From Saccoglossus kowalevskii (taxonomy: Eukaryota > Hemichordata > Enteropneusta > Harrimaniidae): DNA of 64,000 bases. The notes beneath the pieces were generated by a model. That model saw only the letters and a list, made by a program, of their open reading frames with translations. It was not told the origin of the DNA and searched no databases. A program made the translations under genes and the position numbers. The DNA is taken from positions 81,183-145,182 of the forward strand of contig NW_003112473.1 in NCBI RefSeq assembly GCF_000003605.2, read 5' to 3'. Below, one piece after another: positions 25,870 through 39,462 of this stretch; the stretch's first letter is position 1, and every line of letters begins with the position of its first letter.

Positions 25870-26740
25870 CAAACAAATATTATGCAACAGTATATTTTTT
25901 TTTAAAAATGCACGAATGGCGATATTGTAAGGGAAAAAGTATCACTCTGCCAGAATACAATAATATACAAGGCCTAATCTCTGAATAAAAAAATTTCATG
26001 CTAAACCAATGGGTCTGAGTTTAAAAATAGAGTCAAATGAAATTAACCATGTGAAATTAATACACAGACAAACAAAAAGGTGTTGCCAAAGACCATCAGC
26101 AATTATATGGGAAGAGCATTCCAATAGTAAATTCTACACAGACTTCTAACAACTAATATAAAACTGTATAAATGGAAAATAATCAATTCCCCCACTGTTA
26201 TTTTCACAGAAACATTAGAAAACCTATTTGTTAATTTTAATGTTGTAAAGAAACTGTAGAGGCCGTTGCAAAATGACAGCTAATAGTGTTTGTAATGTCA
26301 AAATTATTATTATAGATCTATGTAAACCTGGAAATATATTACTAAATCATTTTTATTTTACTATTCAAAAACATGTATACACCTGTGGGGTGCAGAAGAT
26401 TGATCTAACAAAATACGCATATAGAAGATGGGTGAGGGAAAATAGAAATATTGAAATCAAAAGACAATAAAAAAATGCAATGAACTCATCCATTATCAGA
26501 AATGGAAATTACTAGATAATTGATAGATATTGGGAAAATATGATTATATGTTATACCAGATCAAATAGGTATTTATTTTATTTTTCTGTCTTTTCTCTCC
26601 ATATACAATGTAATATTGTGTTTGTTTTATATTTATGTCATGAAAAAGAAATAAAACTATTATTTAAATATAAAAAAAGCAAAGGAAAAAAACATTTCAC
26701 TTAGATGTTTTCAGTAGTGTAATAAAGTTATTTTAACATT
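25870..26740 (+). mobile_element. Probable decayed LINE 3' end
   Basis: This block has about five CpGs in 0.9 kb, against about 25 per kb just upstream. That fits a once-methylated transposon that has lost CpGs. An ORF at 26273-26470 ends in a basic, aromatic-rich segment (KYAYRRWVRENRNIEIKRQ). In another frame HYQKWKLLDN and a stop follow at 26491-26523. This layout resembles the C-terminal tail of L1/Tx1-type ORF2 proteins. After it come a T-rich 3' region and GAAATAAAAC near 26650. There are stops in every frame upstream and at least one frameshift near 26470. No reverse-transcriptase core is visible, so the family call is tentative. It could also be a decayed host exon. Confidence 0.35.
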
Positions 26741-27733
26741 TTCGTGTGAAGATCTGCATTTTGTTAATCTGTCAGGAATTAGTAATTTTCGTGAAAATCT
26801 GATGCTCGAGATGTTAGAGTCAGTTTCAGAAGACAGCTCTGAAAAGAAATGTTGTCACATTATAATTAAATTATTTTCTATCGTTAATATATATAAATAA
26901 AAACAATTCTTGAAAAACATAAATACATGTTTTTCCAACACAATTGTAGGAAATAAATTGATGTGTAATAAGAGAGACAAAATATACTAATTTCACAATT
27001 TTTGTGTGCAGTGATCTCATTTTGTGTTTGTTTGTTTGCCCTCAGTGCATGTGAAACACACAGCAACATTGCTGCAACGAGAAGCGGATTGTCGCAGGAT
27101 ATTTATGTCATCCCAGATCTGCGTAATAGTAACATAAAGTAAAAAAAAATAAAAAATCACATCAATTCTATTTTTTTTATTTTATTTTGCCGTCAACACA
27201 TTTTCATATCAAAGAATCTCCGTGTCATAAATTTTCTAAACTACCTTTAACAGCCTTCGATACACTTAAATGACAATCAGCCAGATATAAGACTCCCGAT
27301 GAAGTCCAAGTCATTCTCGTTTATTTTGAAACATTCAAGTGTCTATCACTCTGTTATTGATTGTGCGCTGATCCGGGGCCTTAATACAACTATGTCAATT
27401 ACAGTTATATTTGCATATCGGGACTACTGGACCAATGTAAGTGCTTTACGGCTACCACGTGACAAAAGGACAGGAGGAATCTCGATCTACGTCGTTGTCG
27501 GTCGATCGTCTTAGTTGTTTTTCAATGACATGTATCCCCAGGCGTAGCCTTGAGGCTGTCACGTACCACCCTAACTTACTTGTTGACATCTAAAGCTGTT
27601 CCTACCATTGAATTTACAACAATGTATGGCAACCAAAGCAGTATAGTGTGTTCATAAGAAATTAGTTCAACGGAGTACAAACATAAACTCTTACAACACT
27701 GCGACAATAGCACTAGCAAGTACATCGATGTTC

Positions 27734-27772
27734 ATTGGTCAACAAAATCGCAGTACGGGTGCTTTGACCAAT
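27734..27772. promoter_or_regulatory. Inverted pair of CCAAT boxes
   Basis: ATTGGTCAA and TTGACCAAT face each other across 21 bases. Each holds the CCAAT pentamer bound by NF-Y. They lie in a CpG-rich patch with no clear start site. Confidence 0.35.
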
Positions 27773-29234
27773 CAAATCGTCACTCTCTCATGCAACTTTA
27801 TCCTCAGTGGCGGCAGAAATCCACTGGTGGTGGCGTAATTCAATGAAGAAGGCACATTTTAGTTATTAAGTTACATATATATTGTTCATTTACAATAAAT
27901 GCCGTTGAGTTTATGCGGGTTGAACACGCCTAAATACGGGTAACTCAAGTGTAAACAACGATATGTCCACTTCAATGAGTGACCTTCGAATTTGATATCG
28001 CTGTCACAATAACGAGTAAACAACTCAATGAGGGCGAGTAAAGGGTCAAACAGCGTTCATGTGAATTCGAGCATATACAACCATAAAATCGTTGTTTTAG
28101 AGTGTATCTCGATATGCGGTCTAGCGGTTTCAACACAAATAATGTTATGAATTCAGAAATTCCAATCCGGGGCACATACTTTAACTTTCCGAGATGTTCA
28201 CCACCAGGGATTATTTTAATTGATGCGTAGCAATACACTAAATATATTACACTTAACACGTGTAGCTGCGTATCCCATAGAAAGAGTGACTTGTGGCACT
28301 AGACATTATCACTTACGGCTTTTAAATTGTTTGATGGCAGACAATATTCTATAACGACGTTATTTTACGGTGCTATCGGATGTCCTAACCGTGTTACGGA
28401 CAGTATGGCGAGACTCTGATGCAATCATAGCCCCATTTCCGCCAGCTGACTTGCAGTGCGTCATAAAATATAACCTGACTTAGGGCGATTAAATAAACAA
28501 TGTTGGTACTTATCCCTTTGACTGGCTACAATGTCTCTAAGAAATGCAAATTTTAATGAAATTCACACTATACATAAATGCCTTCAGCCCGAGCCTGGTA
28601 TTGGCCCTGTTGTTCCCATCTGTATGTCGCTGTATTCAGTATGAAATAGATGCATGCATGTTCATATTTATTTCTGTAAATGCAATACAATGATCAGAAC
28701 ATAATCTACACGTCGACCACATCGATTCTTTCCATACAAACGAATTAATAGTGAGTTACCATGGCAACAAACTGTGGCTGTACCCTTATCAAACATCTGG
28801 TCATATTTATAAGCCAATACTAAATGAAATACAACAGAGAATGTGTTCAAAAACGTATGTCATGTATGCCGTTACATGTTACGTTTTACTATTAATAACT
28901 TAACGGATTCAGAGGATAAAATGGATATATTCCCGAAATAGTACACTATTGTGATCTTTTGCTGCTCTTTCAATTCAAAACTGGCAACAGTAACATTAGG
29001 TGACACTTCTTAAATGTATCTACATAATTGCCACATTAAAATACAAGGTTGATCTATGCAGTTTCACGAAGTGATGGTCTTGAATTCGACGCACATTTGT
29101 TTTTCAAGTGAGAACACGTTCTATCAGATATCAGCATAGGACAAACAAATAAATTGGTTCGAACCCGTACAATTACCGAATTATACCACGAAAAATATAT
29201 ATATATATAACAATTTTAAAATCAACATTGCTAC

Positions 29235-29245
29235 TAATTTGCATA
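29235..29245 (+). promoter_or_regulatory. POU-type word TAATTTGCATA
   Basis: An exact member of the POU-type set. Confidence 0.35.
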
Positions 29246-29307
29246 TGAAATGTTAAATAGAACATTTGTGTTTAACTATGCTATTTCGGTTTGGTTGCCG
29301 TCTTGTT

Positions 29308-29419
29308 TAGTGTATTTCTGCACATTGTAAATGTATAGTGTATTTCTGTAAATTGTAAATGCATAGTGTATTTCTGCACATTGTAATTGTATAGCATATT
29401 TCTGCATATTGTAAAATGC
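29308..29419. repeat. 28-bp tandem repeat, 4 units
   Basis: Four copies of a unit reading TAGTGTATTTCTGCACATTG plus eight bases, with increasing divergence to the right. The minus-strand ORF with repeated YNVQKY motifs here is a by-product of the repeat. Confidence 0.9.
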
Positions 29420-30710
29420 GTCGATCTTCCGCGTGCTGGGAAAATCATCTCGGAAGATACTAACGAAAGATCGGAAAAGCAAATTTATTGAAATAGAAAC
29501 ACCTCGGCTACAACAAAAAAACATGTACAAAAAATCGAACATACTGAAGAGTGTTTATCAGCGAGATATGTATATCTGTGTCCAGTACTTGAATTCAATT
29601 GCAAGAAGGGAATTATCGTGTTATTGTTGATTATCGCTTGCCTGTATGATACTCGTACTAACAATCGATACAGTTCATATACGCAGCGTCGGAAATTAAT
29701 TATCATATTAGGATACTAGTACAATAGTACAGCTGCTGCTAGCATGATATGCATACGTGGCATTGACAATTGCATACAATCGTTCACGTAATCATATCGT
29801 TTGTTCAGGTCATCTGTATGGGTCTCAACAACCGTAGATTAGCGGTAATGCACGATGCAAGGAAAAGAAAAGGACAGGAAGAAATATGTGGTGCCTTGTA
29901 ACCACCTAACCCTGTAAACAAAAATGAGTGGTCCAAAGACGCGGGAAAGCCGATATGAACCTAAACTACAATTTGACCTGAAATGAATGCTATATGCGTA
30001 TTTAAAAAAAATCATTCTTTGTAATGTGATGAGAGTTTAAGAGTTTGAAATAGGTGCGGCTTGCATTAAACAGTTTGTGTATGTTAGTAAACCATTGATA
30101 CTCAAATTGCAGTTTCATTCAAATGTTAATGACGTTCATGCTCCTCTGCCACTGAAAGCGGATACCATTTTACCAAACTCAAAACGGTATAATGACGATA
30201 TTATGATTAAAAAAACAAAAGTACTGGAATGACTAAACTCAATATTAATCAATATGTCTACGAAACATAATGTAGCTCATATATTGAAGGAGTGCTTTTC
30301 CATTAAACTCAAAGACAATATGAATAATCATAAACACGTGTTTTAAATTGTAAAGAATCTCCTTCACAAAGCCAACGATTCACCACTGGTATATTATACT
30401 AGTATTTCAATTTGTACAACATCCGAGAATTCTCCTAATTGACATGGTTCGTCTTCTCGTTCACTGGCGGCCCATAACTCAAGCATATTGACTTTGAACT
30501 TTTCTTAATTACGTAACTACCACTTCATTATCATACACACCATTCGAAATCTGTGTTCCAAAACACAACTTCTAGTTCAAGAACATTTTATAAATTCATC
30601 ATATAGAAAACGTGTCAATCTGTCATTTAATGTTAAACAATGTAATTTGTTATCGATAGTTGAGAAGCAACTAGAGAGTCATCTATTGGAACACACATAC
30701 ACAATATAAA

Positions 30711-30735
30711 ACAACACAACACAACACAACACAAT
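30711..30735. repeat. (ACAAC)5 microsatellite
   Basis: Five perfect units. Confidence 0.9.
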
Positions 30736-32140
30736 ACTACTATCAATACTAAATGTGTTTTTTTGTTAATCCACTTATAACCAGTGCCTCTGATCAGTAG
30801 TACGGATACAGTAATTCTAAAAAAAATAGTACACAATCCCACTTTAGTTTTTCACATACGACCTTGTATAGAAATAAGAAATACATTCACAAAATACGAG
30901 CAATTTCCAAAAACTTAAATGAAACTGTATTGGCCAAACCAATACATTGACCAGTGTCCGGTTCTGTCTCTCTATCTGCATTTCTGAGTATACATATTGT
31001 CATTATATCCCTGTCAATTCAGAACACTATTATTTAATTATTTTAGTAAAAAGTCAGACGAAGCAATGTTTAGGTCGATTAATACAAAGTGCTAATCCTG
31101 TTGATATCAATATTACGAAACATATTAATTTGTAATTGTACAATTCCATAAAATCCCTGTTATAAACTTTGGTTTGATACTTACTGAAAAATATTTCTCT
31201 TTAAATATAGTATATATGTGTACATACAAGCTATTTGTATCATTGATTGTACAAGGGTATTGTAATTATATATGTCATACGTCTCGTTCGATTAATATAC
31301 GTAAATAACTGTTCATAGCAACACTCTGTGTGTATACATTTTCAATAAATTAAACCGCTTTCAGTCTGTTAAAATGTTGTATTTTATGGCACTAGTTTCA
31401 TATAGTTCATGCGGAACTGAAAAATTGTTATAATGAAAATGCAGAAGATGAAAACTTATTCAGTTTAGAGAAAGAGAAATAGAAAGAGTTCGAATAGTGT
31501 AATCGAATACAATGTTGATAACAATTTAATGTTCTACTAACAGGATATGTCGATTGATTGTCATGAAATTATTTATGAAAGAATTTTGAAAATTCAAAAT
31601 GTTGTGTAAATTGTCACCCGGTAAATCTCAGCCATTGACATAAAAATACAACATCGCAGCAAACACCTGAAACTTTTTAGAAGGTCATATTTAAATAAAG
31701 ACATAACGATTGTACATGATTTATTAACATTACAACAACAGTTCCCCTGAAGACCTGGGTGAGATCATTGTAACTGTGCCATTGATTCGTGACAATTTAT
31801 AGCGTTTAAAAGCTGCTTTTTCCTTACATGCTTTTATTGGTTATCGTTATTACTCGTTATACGCTGATTTTTATGTAGTTTATATTGTAGCTGCAATTTC
31901 ATTTCCATTGAAACCTAAATACAGCATATAGAAAATATTGAAATAAGAATCAAATCATGAATTTGTTTTGTTTTCTTTTGATGAATATATATGACGTTTT
32001 TGAATTATGTTATTGGTAAAACTTGCGTTTTTATATACATAAGTGTAATTAATATCTATCTCGTTCTGTGAAAATGAAGTTAACACATTACTTGGTGAAA
32101 TTTAACTGTTGCCATGTGCACATACAATAATGAATTAATT

Positions 32141-32152
32141 TGCTGACTCAGC
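32141..32152. promoter_or_regulatory. Maf recognition element (T-MARE)
   Basis: TGCTGACTCAGC matches 12 of 13 bases of the T-MARE consensus TGCTGACTCAGCA, with the AP-1 core TGACTCA at its centre. Maf, CNC (NRF2-like) and AP-1 bZIP factors bind such sites. By base composition fewer than 0.01 are expected per window. Confidence 0.45.
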
Positions 32153-33349
32153 TTTGTTTATGTATGAGACATAATACTTCATTAACTGTACTACAATTCA
32201 CAAACATGTAGACGGAGTCAAATTATTTAATTATTTAAATTATGTCATTAATTTCCGCGCTGTATTTATTTATTTGAAATACTAATGCATATAATCTGTC
32301 AAACAAACATCATTTGCCCCGTTTTTATTATTTATTTATCTTTTTTATTTAAAATATATATAAAAGTATTGTTCTATATGTTTAATTAGATTCTAATTTA
32401 TTATGTACTTACTAATAGTATTTTACAATTTGTGTAATAATATTTAGTGAGAGTTAAAACAACCCAAATTGATATTAATGTTACAAACAACAAGTTACAA
32501 ATAATGAAAAAAACTGACATATAGTAACAATAAAAACAAAACACGAAAATATATGCTTATGAAAACATTCTAATGTTTCTGTTGATTCTATTTTATTCAC
32601 CGCAGATAATAACGACTCATACGAGTAACAGGATTTGTACGGAGTGAATGGCTGCGTTATGCAATTATAACAAGACTGGCGCCTGTTAAGTATGATCTTT
32701 GACATCGATGCAAATGGTATAAGAGTACCTACTAGGCGGTTATTGACATTTGGACTTAACCCTTTGAGTTCAGTTATCTTTGTAATATACAATTCACCAG
32801 AAAACTGTCATGCAATGTACCTGATTATTCGTGATAATTCAATTCAAAATGTTATTGAAATATACCCAAGAGTAATGAAATAACAAACAAACTTTAACAA
32901 CCTTTTGTGCCACTCAAGTACTTGAACTTTGTCGACCTTTAAGTAATAGTACTACTGAATGCGGAGTTTTTTTTCTGATACTCATTAATTACAAAAACGT
33001 TATGTTATCCGATCAGTTATATAGTTTTGTAGGTCAGGGTGTTATTATACGAACTATACTCTTCATTTTTTGTCATTCGTGCTAGTTACGAATAATCCAA
33101 AGATGTAATCTCGTTTGATGAAAATTGATATCAAGGTATATTTAAAGCAAAGCGGATTAATTTATTTTAACGATTATAATGGATGTTGCTTGATTTTAAT
33201 TATAGAGGTTGACAAATATCAAACTATCAAAATTTATTTTCCGCTTTGTAGTTTTTCCTCCAATGTGTTTTTAAAGGGAGTGCATTTATAAGAGCAAACT
33301 ATTTTTGCCACTATCAATTACACGATTCATGATGATTTATAGTCGAAAT

Positions 33350-33600
33350 GCGTTACCCATATCGGCACTGCTATTACGTCATGAAAAATGCTTATTACAT
33401 TCATGGTCTAAATGCTTTATCAATATCGGTATTGCCATTACGTCATGGAAGATTGGCTATTACATTCAATACCAAATTGCGTTACTCATGTCGGCATTTC
33501 CATTACGTCATGGAAGATTGCTATTACCTTCATGTAAGAAACCCATTTCTTTCATCTACTTAGGCATTGCGTTAAAGGAGTGCTTATTACACGTTTGTCG
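33350..33600. repeat. 64-bp diverged tandem repeat with phased CRE-like sites
   Basis: Three clear units (33350-33413, 33414-33478, 33479 to about 33543) and a weak fourth, each opening with GCGTTACnCAT or GCTTTATCAAT. Every clear unit carries TTACGTCATG at the same place (33374, 33438, 33503). TTACGTCA is a CREB/ATF/PAR-bZIP-type site. It has stayed constant while much of the unit changed. The ORFs over this stretch follow the repeat and are not accepted as genes. Confidence 0.8.
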
Positions 33601-36020
33601 TCCTTTATAATAATAGATGATGCTATTTATTTCACGATTAATGTACATTATGTTGATTAATGAAATCCATTCCAGTCATGTCTTACGCTAAATTAATTCA
33701 GATGTTCTTGGTTGATATGTATTAAAGGTTACGTAGAATATCCTGAATGTTATGAGGTATACATTACACTCAGTGTGCATATATATATCTTAGATTGGAA
33801 GCCGGAATCTACAAAAATGTCGCAAATATTACCCGTTTGTATATATAAAAAAAATGTTTAATTGGGCTTTAACATTAACAATACTATTTGCTATTTCTCT
33901 ATTTTACCATACGTGCCTCAATTATTAAGGAGGAAATAATATTTTTCAATATTGTAGAATTTTACTAAATGTATAAGAATTGTAATTGCTTAATTGTGCA
34001 CACATTTACAAGTTACATAATGGATAGTAATTTAGTTATCTACACATGTAATTTCATTGCATTTCATTTCATTTTCATGTTCATTTCATGTTCATTGCCA
34101 ACGACGATACTACCCGTGTCAATTACATATGCGGGTGAGCATATGAGATTTGTTATACGACGACAAATAATGTCTCGAGTTAACTACTACGATTAACTAT
34201 GATTATTATGTACATCATGATTAAATTGGCACACAACAAAACACATCTAAACACGTATTTTACTCACGATCACCGTTGTAATCCTCGTTCTCATATTAGG
34301 AGTGTAGTGAGTCATAAATTGTAAGTCTACTAACCCTACTAACCCGTTATACATTATATTGTGATAGTACTTCAATAAATTATTCTTAAATTAAATTAAA
34401 TAAATAAATGTGCGTGGAAATCAAATATTAAAAACTATGTATTCGGAAACATAACCCACATGACTGGAATATGTTTTTTTCTTAGAAATATATGTCGTGT
34501 TACGTAACATGAACGATATAGTAAATATCATGTGATCTGATTGTTGATGTTTTTTTATTATTGTTGTTGACATGCTTTGTATTTTAAGCACAAAAATAAT
34601 AGTCTGATAAATTCGATATATAAATTTCATTCCAATCAAATGTGGTCGAGAGCGCCAACTAAAATGAGTAATTTGCATACACAATAAATCAATATTGCTT
34701 TGAAAACACAATACATGGCCATGAAATTTCTTACTTGAAATCAAGTCATTGTGAGAGCTGACAAGCCTACAACAATTAGTATCCTGTATGGCTGGGCGAT
34801 CCTTTGTCAGGTCATCGCACTAATCGAAGCCATATTCATCAAAGTAATATGAATTCGATTAAGTACAGATAGTGTGCATTAATCAACAAAATAGGGCATT
34901 GATACGACTACAAGGTCAGGTTTCAATTCGTTTTAGTTTTTTATTTAAACTAGTGGGATAATCTTTGTTAATACTTACGGCTATTTTTGCTAATTAGAAA
35001 TGACACCATCCCTTATTGCTAAAATCCCGCTATATATATTAACATTATGTTTAGTTTGTTTAATGTATATATGGTGGGAAAATAATTCAGCAGTGTCTTG
35101 TCATTAACAACCAACTATGATTATTTGTTCCTAATTACTACCCGTCGAAAGCAATTATCATATAATATTTAATATAACATCAGTTTTAAAAAGTTGATAT
35201 CTGTTCGTACCAAAGAAAAGAAATGATAAAATGGCATATACCTAACATTCTGCAATGATTATTCTATATTAATTGTCTACAATTTTTATACAGTGTTTTC
35301 GTATATTTACATAAATGTACAATTAAAAAGTACTGTTAATTAAAGTGTTTTACTTTAATAGCATAAGGCTCATCACTCTTTTTTAAAAACAAATTATCTC
35401 TGATTTGATAATATTAGTAGGAACAGCACATACGTATAGAGTACTGTCTAATAACGTGACGTGTAACGAATTACAGAGTGTGATAAAATTGTCAGACAGG
35501 TGATCCTACATGACATCAGTATCGCTTGTCTCATGTTCTTATGTATTTTACAGAAACGATTGAATTTCGTTTCAGAATGATGTATGACGTATGTCACAAA
35601 TCTAACTCACACATTTCGAAACACCTGACACAACTTCATTACAACACGGAGCTCATAACTATATCTTTCTCTTACTGATTTGACAAATGTTATGTAATGT
35701 ACTTGTAATTGTCGTTCTTGTGGAATTTTTGTTCTTGGTCGAAATTCCATTATATTACTTATGACAGGGATTTAGTGATAGTATATTTTTATTTCTACGT
35801 TTCTCAGGCGCCGATCAGATTTCTGGTATTGTAGAAAACATATGGTTGGCTCATCATTTGTGAACAGATTAGCGAATTCTGGATAGAGCTGTAAATATGT
35901 ACATTTGTTTTGACGAGGTATTGTGGCCAATATATGTATATACCAACAACTCTACATATTTTGTTTTAAACATCCTGAAAACATTTATTGTTTTGCAAAT
36001 AAATAAATAAATAAATAAAT
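33601..36020. other. AT-rich stretch without a recognised gene
   Basis: Holds a degenerate TTCAT-rich tract (about 34050-34100), a POU-type word at 34669-34679, and at its right edge a short (AAAT)n run (about 35998-36020) that leads into the assembly gap. Confidence 0.6.
34669..34679 (+). promoter_or_regulatory. POU-type word TAATTTGCATA
   Basis: An exact member of the POU-type set. Confidence 0.35.
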
Positions 36021-36072
36021 NNNNNNNNNNNNNNNNNNNNNNNNNNNNNNNNNNNNNNNNNNNNNNNNNNNN
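36021..36072. other. Assembly gap (52 N)
   Basis: It is preceded directly by (AAAT)n, so the missing sequence is probably more of this tetranucleotide, and the true length may differ. Confidence 0.99.
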
Positions 36073-39000
36073 GCCTATGAATTAAATGTCACACATATGA
36101 ATGAACAGTCGCATGGTATTAGACGAATACTGATGATTTAATTATTGACGTCTCAGATCACTGTCGTCTATTCTAATAAACGGTGATCTCGCGACATTTT
36201 TTTGCTGGAACGTTAGTATAAATTGCAGGGATAACAGTCGGACACAGTATAAGCGGAATTATTATTATACCATTCGGTATATATGGGCTTTAGGCGATGA
36301 AATATGTAAAGAATTACATTTTAAATTAGTTTGCGTTGCCGATTTCGTACATGTCTTTTTTGTTGAGCTGTGCCCATGATGAAGTGCGCGGTAATCCCAA
36401 CCAAACGATTCATCAAATTAACTGCGCTGATATTCAAGAAATATGTTTCTCAATATCGAGTTTTCAACATAGGTGAACTAATTGTTATCTATACGTGTAT
36501 AATGTAGAAATATAATAGTTTGTTCATACACTATGTTATTCGTTGCTGTTATTAAAAAAACTATTACGAAAAACTTGCAACATGTGGAACATTTGGAAGA
36601 TTCCATATTGTAGAGGGCTTAACTTTTTACTGGATTGTATTTTCGTTTAGTTTGGTGATACTTGGAAGATTTTAATTTAAATCATATTTATATACCCAGT
36701 TAAAAATATAAGGTCTTGTTTCCCTCACAAACAACTGAATTTTAAACCTAGTGAAAAACTCTCACACAATTTAACACAAATACAGTCATAAATACTAGTA
36801 ACACTACAGCCGGTATTAATAAGTCAACCAATATTCTAATTGTTGTTTTTGCTTTTAATGATTACGAAATATCAATATCCTGATTGCTGATTAGTAATCA
36901 ACATACCATACCGAGAAGTAAGTGGCATTTCAAAAAAATATAATTCGAAAAATAGATGTGTTTATCGTCAGACTTACACGGAGTATGTTCACTATACTGA
37001 CAACCTTTGCAGATTATCATGATCTATCTCTTATACGTGACAATAATTAATCTTCACTGCGCCTCAGTGAATATATTTCAGATTTATGCCTTCTCACTTG
37101 TAGTGTAATATTTTCTATAGCAGACGCGATTAATATCAAACGTTCCTAGTGAGTAACGTGATATAACATTTCACATTTCATGTGCCAGCATAATAACATT
37201 CTAAGAATAAAGGTTCAGTCAGGTATTTATAGCTGCAGCGTAATTACCAGTTCATACTATGCCATGACGCATTTCTCAAGTATGCACGCTATATGTGTAA
37301 ATATAAAATACAAAGATGTAGGCATGAATTATTCATCTTAACGAATATACAGTCAAGAAACACGACCATGTTTTTTTGTGTTAGATGGCTGAGGTAAAAC
37401 CCAATTACGTCAGTTGATGAGTTCTGTAGGGGTTATACATAATTCAGTTGGCACATACCGGTATTACATTACTTGCAATCAAGTAATTGGATGAACCCAA
37501 TTCAGGACTTGTATTATATAGCATTTCGATTTTAAATGAAATGTGTAATTCTGTGGATATGGAGATGTTGATGTAAGAATGGAAAATACATTAATAGAAC
37601 TAACAAAAACAATTGCTATATTTAATAAGTTTAATATTTAATAAATAACATATAGGTCATATTGAAAACAAATAATAATGTTTAATAGCTGAAGCCGAGT
37701 TAATTTGTTTTAAATTTAATAAACATTACATTTATATTACAACATTCCCGAGGTGTCGAGGTGCAATTTCACACGATAGCGTTCACGAAAACCTTGTGTA
37801 TGCACATATATAAATAATATCCCACATAATCCACTAATCATGTATAAAAGAAATAAACTAAAAACTACTAAATCTATATGCCATTTTGCAAAATTTGCCT
37901 GTAAATTATTTTGAACCTTGGATGTCTTTTTAGCGTTTGTTCAAATTTTTCAATAGAATTTCGAAGAAAAATTCCAAATAACGCGGTCCGCTATTCAGCA
38001 TACGTCATGCGTGGAGACCTGAAATATTACATGTATAAATAAAATGTGACCGCATTCAATGTACAACGATATCAACAACAACAACAACAACAAAGATGGC
38101 TATGACTACAACAATAGTGAATTACCTTTAACGTCCCCTCAACCTTACATTATTCATACAGGCAAGGTAATCAACAACTACCGCTTCATATTTCAATATA
38201 TTCAGATTTCCACATGCATGGTACAGTACAGTTATATTTCACGATGGAATCAATTAAATCTTTTGATACAGAGTGAACACACAATATATTGTATACATGA
38301 AAGTAGATTCAGTCATCAATTTCATGCACAGTAGAATATTAAAATCGTGAAGGCAAGGTAAAGCAATAATAATATTGCTTAAATTATGTCCACTTACATA
38401 TTAGAATTGCAATTACAGTAGTCTGATAGCATTAGCAAACAGTAACTGTTTTTGCAAATATGTTTTTATCGTAATATTATATTTACATTTCTAAAGGCGC
38501 AAAATCTTTCCATTGATTTGAAATACTGTTGCCCACAGCTATTCGTGAATCCGTACGAATACCACCAAATACGTTACGTAATGGTCCCAGGACGTAAACA
38601 AACTAATGAATTTAATGTTTTTCTTTATTTCATTCCTAAATTAAAAGCACTATTTGTTGTTAATATTGTAAGTCTTTACATGAAGTAATTTATGATCGTA
38701 CAAAGTTCACAATAATTTGAGTGGGTGGAATTGAAAAATACCTGTATAATTGTATCTTTCATATACTTGAATGCAAATATTTTCACCAGGAATTTGCTCA
38801 GAAAAAAGGGCTGACAACGACGATGTCAACATTTAAATCTCACAGTCTGCAATGAGACATAATGTCATATTTTTAAAAATTATGCATACATCATATTTGT
38901 CAACTGTGGGCCACCATGTAAAATATCACGAGACGACTACATTGTCGTAGTAAGTAGCTTGCAAATACACCAATCAGCGCGTCTATTACAGGGACCAATC

Positions 39001-39462
39001 AATCTACCCACAGAAACATACGTCAAATGTTCCCTTTATTAAACTGATTGGTAATTTTGTTTTATGAGATTTACGCGTAAATATTGAAATATAGCTACGT
39101 TTCATTTTTCGAGTGTGGCAGAAAAATACTCTGCGGATCGAAAACGTTTAAATGTGTGTATTTAAACTATTCGGTATAATAAACAGATATGGACTATAGC
39201 CACAGATGAAATTGCCACACAATGCCCGAAACGATTTGTATAGTACTCATTGTAAATGTGCACCATTGTCGTTTATAGTTAAAATACAATTGGAAAAGTT
39301 CTAATAATAAACCCAGACAGGTCTAGAGAAGTCTACATTATTCCTATTGGAACACGGTTCCTCATAGTGAGACCGACGTGTATGCCAACATTTAAATTAC
39401 AATATGATCGTGCGTGGAATGTGGTTATTGAATATAATAAGTATATAAATTGCGATTAGAAG
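36073..39462. other. AT-rich stretch without a recognised gene
   Basis: Contains (CAA)6 at about 38070-38090 and the NF-Y cluster at 38969-39052. A TTACGTCA word lies near 37404. No exon is supported. Confidence 0.55.
38969..39052. promoter_or_regulatory. Cluster of three CCAAT boxes
   Basis: ACCAATCAG (38969-38977), ACCAATCAA (38994-39002) and CTGATTGGT (39044-39052) lie within 84 bases. NF-Y favours exactly such clustered sites in promoters. The first and third form a 9-bp inverted repeat, so a relic of an inverted-repeat element is the alternative. No TATA box or ORF of note follows. Confidence 0.4.

Larger units (their letters stand above)
27061..29307. other. CpG-rich stretch without a recognised gene
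   Basis: GC and CpG are somewhat higher at 27280-28480. Paired NF-Y-type words (ATTGGTCAA at 27734-27742 and TTGACCAAT at 27764-27772) form an inverted repeat with a 21-base spacer. Near 28580-28640 there is a 60-base GC-rich patch (CCCGAGCCTGG). A POU-type word lies at 29235-29245. I could not assemble exons. Confidence 0.5.
29420..33349. other. AT-rich stretch without a recognised gene
   Basis: Unique sequence. It holds (ACAAC)5 at 30711-30735 and a near-perfect Maf recognition element at 32141-32152. The region 31.9-32.3 kb is rich in TAATTA-type homeodomain words. No gene is supported. Confidence 0.55.

Noticed and set aside
29100-29175. GGTTCGAACCCG as a tRNA T arm
   Set aside because: The flanking bases form no stem and no A box lies upstream.
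33305-33610. Two overlapping ORFs of 71-101 codons
   Set aside because: Their pattern follows the 64-bp tandem repeat; the conserved part is the CRE-like DNA word, not a peptide.
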